Shown here: one piece after another, positions 42,340-46,641 of the stretch
Layout: each line of letters opens with the position of its first letter
Position numbering within the stretch: position 1 is the first letter of the stretch
NCBI GenBank assembly: GCA_013375405.1
Contig: JABXJU010000006.1
Span: 1 to 46,641 of the forward strand
Reading direction: 5' to 3'
Length of the DNA: 46,641 nucleotides
DNA from: Candidatus Helarchaeota archaeon
GTDB lineage: Archaea > Asgardarchaeota > Lokiarchaeia > Helarchaeales > HEL-GB-A
Program-made: the position numbers and the translations under genes
The notes under the pieces: model-generated
Database searches by the model: none
What the model saw: only the letters and a program-made list of their open reading frames with translations
Told to the model about the DNA's origin: nothing

Positions 42340-43098
42340 CTACCGTTTTGATTTTCTATATGCCAAATACGCAACTGCAACCGCAAGAGCTCCGCAGATA
42401 GCTCCAATAATCCCAATTATTACAGTGATGTCAATAGCCACGCCTCCGGGAGCAGATTTCAGTTTGACGGCTGTCGTCTCTTCATAGTCAGCAGGAGTAC
42501 TATAAGATGTAATTATTTCATAGGAAATGAGCCAACCCGTTGATCGATCCCACTTGATATATTCATGGAGTCCGTTCTCCCAATAATGAATGGTAAGAAC
42601 ATTTCCATCGAGGGTAGCAGTATAATTATCTACTAAATTGATTAATTCAATTGCCAACGTCCAATTGAGTCCCATACTATCGGTCGCGTTGAAAGCTACA
42701 GGGACAAGTGGATCAATATTCCTAAGCGGAATATTTACAGGGTACATAAGATTCAAAGCACTCCAGGAACCCGCTGCATCATCTAAGGTGATTAAATCCA
42801 CGACCGGACTCCCTAGTAAAATTCTTTGACGTGAATAGAGAAGTTCTGTATAATTATTAGCATCATTATCCCAAATATTGACGATAGTAAAAATATGGTC
42901 GCCATAATCCGAAACGGCTTGAATATCGCCGGTATATGTAGTTGTAAATGTGTATGTTCTTACAGTTCCTACTGAAGTCCCCCAGATATTAGTTAACGCC
43001 CCATAACTTGAGGGAATTAGAATTAAAGGTAACAACAAAAAAAGGAGCGCTAATAATATAATATTCTTCTTTCCATTCTTCATTTTAATCAACTTCAT
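42340..43098 (-). CDS. secreted, C-terminally membrane-anchored protein (paralogue B)
   Basis: 252 residues: signal peptide (basic MKLIKMKNGKK, hydrophobic core, likely cut after SSYG or nearby), an extracytoplasmic domain rich in Asn, Thr and Tyr (ALTNIWGTSVGTVRTYTF; several N-x-T/S sites), a C-terminal transmembrane helix (about 225-246) and a short basic tail YRKSKR. It resembles the upstream protein (43085-43951) in the opening LTNxWG-x5-RTY, in the GLNWT segment and in the WDxxTGW segment, so the two are tandem duplicates. It overlaps the upstream gene by 14 bases, which suggests translational coupling; the second Met (43083) is also possible. Its function is unknown; Asgard genomes carry many such surface proteins. 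Confidence 0.8.
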   Translation of the reverse strand: MKLIKMKNGKKNIILLALLFLLLPLILIPSSYGALTNIWGTSVGTVRTYTFTTTYTGDIQAVSDYGDHIFTIVNIWDNDANNYTELLYSRQRILLGSPVVDLITLDDAAGSWSALNLMYPVNIPLRNIDPLVPVAFNATDSMGLNWTLAIELINLVDNYTATLDGNVLTIHYWENGLHEYIKWDRSTGWLISYEIITSYSTPADYEETTAVKLKSAPGGVAIDITVIIGIIGAICGALAVAVAYLAYRKSKR

Positions 43099-43951
43099 CT
43101 TCCTTAGACTGTTCTTTTCCTATCTTTCTATATATATAGAGCGCAAAACATAATCCTGCAATTCCTACTGCTAATCCTAACCACGCAGTGATATCCCTTA
43201 TAGTCACTATTCCTGCACCAGATGTGGGTGATACGGGCTTGATTGATGTCCATATGGAAAGACCAAGCGTTTCCTCATATGTTCGGACATATTCAAGTGA
43301 CCCTAGCCATCCTGTAGTCTTATCCCATATTATTGTACCCGTTAAATTATAATTTGCATCAAGAGTCCCATCATACGTATTAATTTCACTGTAAGTAATA
43401 AGGGCTAGATTACCCTGATCATAACCTGTATAATCTGTATAGGGTGCACCTGATCCATTTATGGTGATTAAAGCTGCAGTCCAGTTGAGCCCATAAGTGG
43501 TATTTACAGTGATCGGTAATAATAGTTGATAAAAGTTAGGGATTAAAACGTATAAAAAAAGGAAAAATACATCTTGTTGTCCATCGAAAATAATATCATT
43601 CACATAAGTTCCATCATTATCAATTGGAAAGCCAGGCGGATCGACATCTGTCAAAGTAGGTAGAGTCACAGTTATTGGATCGGTTGAAAAATCGACCAAT
43701 GAAATAGATACATCTGTAAAATTATTTGCGTCAGCATCCGCTACGGAAATAATATTATATTGAATAAAATATTCTGCGGATACTCCTGAAGCAGATCCTT
43801 GCATTTCCTCCCATATCCGATATGTCCGTGAATCACCATTATTAACCCCCCAAAGGTTCGTTAAATCTGCCCGACTCTTAGGGATAGTAATACTCCAAAA
43901 TAATGAGAGAATTAGTAGTATAAAAAGAATCAAATTTTTCCTTTTCATCAA
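43085..43951 (-). CDS. secreted, C-terminally membrane-anchored protein (paralogue A)
   Basis: 288 residues: a signal peptide with MKRKN and a long hydrophobic core ending near KSRADLTN, an extracytoplasmic domain with many Asp/Asn/Thr (Asp-rich DVDPPG and DNDGTYVND patches; several N-x-T/S sites), one C-terminal helix (about 255-277) and a charged tail (GKEQSKEDEVD). It shares LTNLWGV-x4-SRTYR, YGLNWTAAL and IWDKTTGWLGSLEY with the following gene. The Asp-rich patches could bind calcium. It is the first of two overlapping genes on the minus strand and lies 32 bases from the acyl-CoA synthetase gene on its right (43984-45495, also minus strand). The family is unnamed to me. Confidence 0.8.
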   Translation of the reverse strand: MMKRKNLILFILLILSLFWSITIPKSRADLTNLWGVNNGDSRTYRIWEEMQGSASGVSAEYFIQYNIISVADADANNFTDVSISLVDFSTDPITVTLPTLTDVDPPGFPIDNDGTYVNDIIFDGQQDVFFLFLYVLIPNFYQLLLPITVNTTYGLNWTAALITINGSGAPYTDYTGYDQGNLALITYSEINTYDGTLDANYNLTGTIIWDKTTGWLGSLEYVRTYEETLGLSIWTSIKPVSPTSGAGIVTIRDITAWLGLAVGIAGLCFALYIYRKIGKEQSKEDEVD

Positions 43952-43983
43952 AAAAATAGTATGTTTTACTGATTTATATGTCT

Positions 43984-45495
43984 TTATCTATGATTTTGGA
44001 AATATCTAAGATATTGAACTGCATGATTCAAAGCGGTGGCTGCATCTGTAATACTTTCAAAATGGGGAACATATTTTTTCCAGAGGGCTTCTTTGAATTG
44101 GAGGGATACTTTGATATTGAATTCAGAAATTTCGTAGATTGGGCAAATGACAACAAATAACTTGGTGAGTTTGTTACTCATACGCCCGAGAGAGCGTGCG
44201 ACACTACGGACATAACCTTGGGCTCCTGTGCGTTCTATAATTGAAATCCAATTAATAGGGATGAACGCTACGATGATATCAAGATTCAGGTCAGTATCCA
44301 TCAATTTAATCGACTTAATGACGGTATCGATGAGAGTTCCCATTGCTCCTGTATCTATTGGATTTCTAACGGAAGTATTTACACTTGGAAAAATCATTCC
44401 TAATTTCCTTTGTATATTTAGCTGAAGTTCAGGAATTTTAAATCCCATGGTACTAAAAGTATCAGCCATTTCGACGGAAGCTCCCCCACCTGCCACAATG
44501 AGTCCCATATTTTTTCCTTTAGGAAAGCGATTAGTTGGTAAAATACGAGAAAACAATTGTAGTGCATCCCAAAATTCCTGACTCTTTGTAATAAACGTTC
44601 CTCCTGCTTGTGTCACGGCGGTTTTCCAGATATTAAAGGAACCTGCGATGGCACCTGTATGACTTGCTGCTGCACGCGTACCAAATTCAGTCTGCCCACC
44701 CTTCCAAATAACTACAGGTTTATATTTCGTGATCTTCCGCATCTCTTTAAAAAATGCGTTTCCATCCGCACTGCCGGTTGATTCTAAATACATACCGATG
44801 ACATCTGTATCGGGATCCTGCCCGTAATACTCGAGAACCTCCAAACAGTTTAAATCAATTTGATTCCCGAAGGAAAGCCCTTTACTGTAGTAAAGTGATT
44901 GTTGTGGTTGGACTTCACAAAGATTACTGGCAATTCCTCCCGATTGAGCAGCGAAAGCGATATTTCCTTTGCGTTTTGAATAAGTTGGGTTAAAAGTTAA
45001 ACCTGATTTGGGACACATTGCTCCTAGACAGTTTGGACCAATTATTCGGGTTTGGGATCCTCTGATGATTTCTATTAACTCCTGTTCAATACGCTCCCCT
45101 TCTGGGGTTAATAATTCTGAGAATCCTGAGGAAAATATGCAGACATACTTTACCTTCTTTGAGACACATTCTCGGATTAAATCTGGCACAAGTTTTGCTT
45201 TAATAGAGCAAATTACATAATCCAGCTCATCTGGAATATCGGAGATTGATGCAAATAAAGGAAAACCTCTAATATCCTTTAGTTTTCCTATGTATTTTGG
45301 ATTTACAAGATAGATCGGGTTTGGATAATTGCTATGCCTAAACGCAGAAATAAAAAGCCCCGCGCCAAAATTTGGATTGGGGCTAGCGCCAACAATTGTG
45401 ACATTCCGGGCGTAGAAAAGATAATCTAGAGGAAAGTTATAGGTAAAAGCTGTCCTAATTTCATCGGATGCTAGATTATTTTCGGAATGTACCAT
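43984..45495 (-). CDS. NDP-forming acyl-CoA synthetase, alpha-type (CoA ligase domains)
   Basis: 503 residues. The N-terminal CoA-binding Rossmann domain begins at VTIVGASPNPNFG (32-44) and includes VNPKY. A succinyl-CoA-ligase-like part follows: GPNCLGAMCP (153-162) and FAAQSGG (181-187). The phosphohistidine site is ASHTGAIAGS with His279. The enzyme class converts acyl-CoA, ADP and phosphate to acid, CoA and ATP, the energy-saving step of archaeal fermentation. No ATP-grasp (beta) domain is attached or encoded next door, so a separate beta subunit is needed from elsewhere. Its C terminus (about 350-503) corresponds to the last ligase domain. A paralogue lies directly upstream at 45585. The acyl substrate (acetyl, aryl, other) is not predictable. 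Confidence 0.88.
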   Translation of the reverse strand: MVHSENNLASDEIRTAFTYNFPLDYLFYARNVTIVGASPNPNFGAGLFISAFRHSNYPNPIYLVNPKYIGKLKDIRGFPLFASISDIPDELDYVICSIKAKLVPDLIRECVSKKVKYVCIFSSGFSELLTPEGERIEQELIEIIRGSQTRIIGPNCLGAMCPKSGLTFNPTYSKRKGNIAFAAQSGGIASNLCEVQPQQSLYYSKGLSFGNQIDLNCLEVLEYYGQDPDTDVIGMYLESTGSADGNAFFKEMRKITKYKPVVIWKGGQTEFGTRAAASHTGAIAGSFNIWKTAVTQAGGTFITKSQEFWDALQLFSRILPTNRFPKGKNMGLIVAGGGASVEMADTFSTMGFKIPELQLNIQRKLGMIFPSVNTSVRNPIDTGAMGTLIDTVIKSIKLMDTDLNLDIIVAFIPINWISIIERTGAQGYVRSVARSLGRMSNKLTKLFVVICPIYEISEFNIKVSLQFKEALWKKYVPHFESITDAATALNHAVQYLRYFQNHR

Positions 45496-45584
45496 ATATA
45501 TTAGAAATTGAGTGATTTATATAAGGATTATGTTTTTGGTGATTTTACTAATTCTGGGAATTTTTTACGTATTTTCCAATTAAT

Positions 45585-46641
45585 TTATAGTTTTTTCCGG
45601 ACTTTTAGAAACTGGACATACTCATTAAGATGGGTAAGCGCAATTGCCAAGCGTTTCCTTGAGCTAAAATAGGGAACCCCATTCTGTCTAAGGATTTCCA
45701 TGAATTTTGGATATATTTCTGCAATGTTTCTATCTAGTTTAAGGATTGGCATTACTTGAACTAGTGGTTTTTCAAGCCTTTTAGCTAATCTTCCTATTGC
45801 TCTCGCCGCTGTTCCCGCATAACCCGTAGCTCCAAACTGTATTTCCGCTCCAGAGATCCAATCTATTGGTTGGTAGTGGATCACGATATCTATATTTGGA
45901 TCTTCCGCAACAAATTTAATACTGGAAAGAAAAACTCTATCGAATCCCCCTGTCGCCCCTAAATCAACTGGATTCTTTACTGACGTGTTGACCGGAGGTA
46001 CTAATGCTGAAATCTTATCTTGGGTTTCTTTGGTTAACACTGGCACATTAAATCCAAATCGGGAAAACATATCGGTGGCTTCAACGGAGTCGCCTCCACC
46101 TGGAATGATGAGCCCAAGATTTTTACACGGTCTTAATTTTTTATAAGGAACTAGTATAGATAGCAGGTGGATAATATCCCAAAATTCTTCGCTATGTTCT
46201 GTAAAGATTCCTCCAGCCTGTTTTGTCATTGAACGCCAGATCTTGAGTGATCCACTCATCGCTCCGGTGTGTGAAGCGGCAGCCCGCGCTCCAATTTCTG
46301 TCTGCCCTCCTTTCCAAATGATAACGGGTTTCTTAGGAGTTATTTCTCGTAATGTTTTGAAGAAGTCTGAACCCTTTGCACTTCCTGTATCCTCCAAATA
46401 TAATCCAATAACTTCTGTTTTTGGATCTGCTGCATAATATTCTAATACTTCTAAACAATTTACATCGATTTGGTTTCCAAAAGATAAGCCCATGGTATAA
46501 TAGAATCCCCGTCCGGCTCTTAATAGGGTTGATGCATGTCCTCCACTTTGAGATGCAAATGCCACATTCCCCTCTTGTTTAGCGGCTGGCTGTATTCCAG
46601 TATCCCATCCTATATGTACCGAAGGGGTATAGGGTCCTAAA
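45585..46641 (-). CDS. NDP-forming acyl-CoA synthetase, alpha-type, cut by the right edge
   Basis: A GTG at 46565 is open, but the frame continues without a stop to the window edge and the extra codons match the paralogue at 43984 (LGPYTPSVHIGW ahead of EGNVAFASQSGG). The gene is therefore partial; about the first 150 residues lie outside. The catalytic phosphohistidine is in ASHTGAMSGS. Other conserved parts are GLSFGNQIDVNCLEVLEYYA, WKGGQTEIG and VNTSVKNPVDLGATGG. Like its neighbour it lacks an ATP-grasp domain. The two genes are in tandem, 89 bases apart, and look like an ancient duplication. Distinct substrates for the two are possible, not shown. Confidence 0.88.
   Translation of the reverse strand, partial: LGPYTPSVHIGWDTGIQPAAKQEGNVAFASQSGGHASTLLRAGRGFYYTMGLSFGNQIDVNCLEVLEYYAADPKTEVIGLYLEDTGSAKGSDFFKTLREITPKKPVIIWKGGQTEIGARAAASHTGAMSGSLKIWRSMTKQAGGIFTEHSEEFWDIIHLLSILVPYKKLRPCKNLGLIIPGGGDSVEATDMFSRFGFNVPVLTKETQDKISALVPPVNTSVKNPVDLGATGGFDRVFLSSIKFVAEDPNIDIVIHYQPIDWISGAEIQFGATGYAGTAARAIGRLAKRLEKPLVQVMPILKLDRNIAEIYPKFMEILRQNGVPYFSSRKRLAIALTHLNEYVQFLKVRKKL

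Overview
The window reads as a piece of an AT-rich Asgard archaeon genome (Promethearchaeota, Lokiarchaeia-like). The informational genes are archaeal: a group II chaperonin, an archaeal-type AspRS, a TrpRS of the archaeal/eukaryotic type, and archaeal TATA-like boxes with many TTG/GTG starts. They sit beside eukaryotic-signature proteins: a longin-domain Ras-like GTPase, a Rag/Gtr-like GTPase and a membrane protein with a RING/PHD-like zinc finger. No rRNA, tRNA, CRISPR array or intact transposon was found. Taxonomy is inferred from gene content only.

Layout. 1-1.4 kb: TrpRS with a frameshift near its C terminus. 1.8-11.3 kb: an accessory cluster of two GH3-like acyl-adenylating enzymes flanking three paralogous B12-type radical SAM proteins, each next to a tiny membrane protein of one family, followed by a CrtC/AttH-like lipocalin-fold protein. 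11.3-22.5 kb: a minus-strand run in the order RING/PHD-like membrane protein, giant polytopic membrane protein of about 2,590 residues, Rag/Gtr-like GTPase, longin-Ras GTPase with a Lys/Thr-rich tail. A triple zinc-ribbon protein with proline-rich linkers (22.7-24.3 kb) diverges from it. 24.3-30 kb: metallo-beta-lactamase-fold protein and nitroreductase, thermosome subunit, polyprenol/dolichol-kinase-like membrane protein, AspRS. 30.2-35.8 kb: hotdog thioesterase, Cu+ P-type ATPase, ThiN, an orphan gene behind a possible operator, and a His-type Thi4. 35.9-38.7 kb: amino-sugar operon of ADP-ribosylglycohydrolase-family protein, NagB and a frameshifted NagA. 38.8-39.2 kb: a GC-rich gene-free block whose inverted repeats nest like a folded RNA. 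39.3-46.6 kb: unknown genes, a 49-codon PIG-L relic, an orphan glycyl-radical-enzyme activase, two overlapping secreted paralogues, and two NDP-forming acyl-CoA synthetase alpha-type genes, the last cut by the window edge.

The genes suggest several working units: possible lipid or small-molecule tailoring (GH3 plus B12-radical SAM plus mini-membrane proteins), a membrane-surface GTPase module, thiamine synthesis (Thi4 and ThiN), amino-sugar breakdown (NagA and NagB) and acyl-CoA/ATP conversion. The two strongest candidates for an undescribed system are the GH3/radical SAM/mini-membrane cluster and the RING - giant membrane protein - Rag - Ras run. Two conserved genes (trpS and nagA) need the same single-base correction in a four-base homopolymer, so consensus errors should be excluded before either is called a pseudogene.
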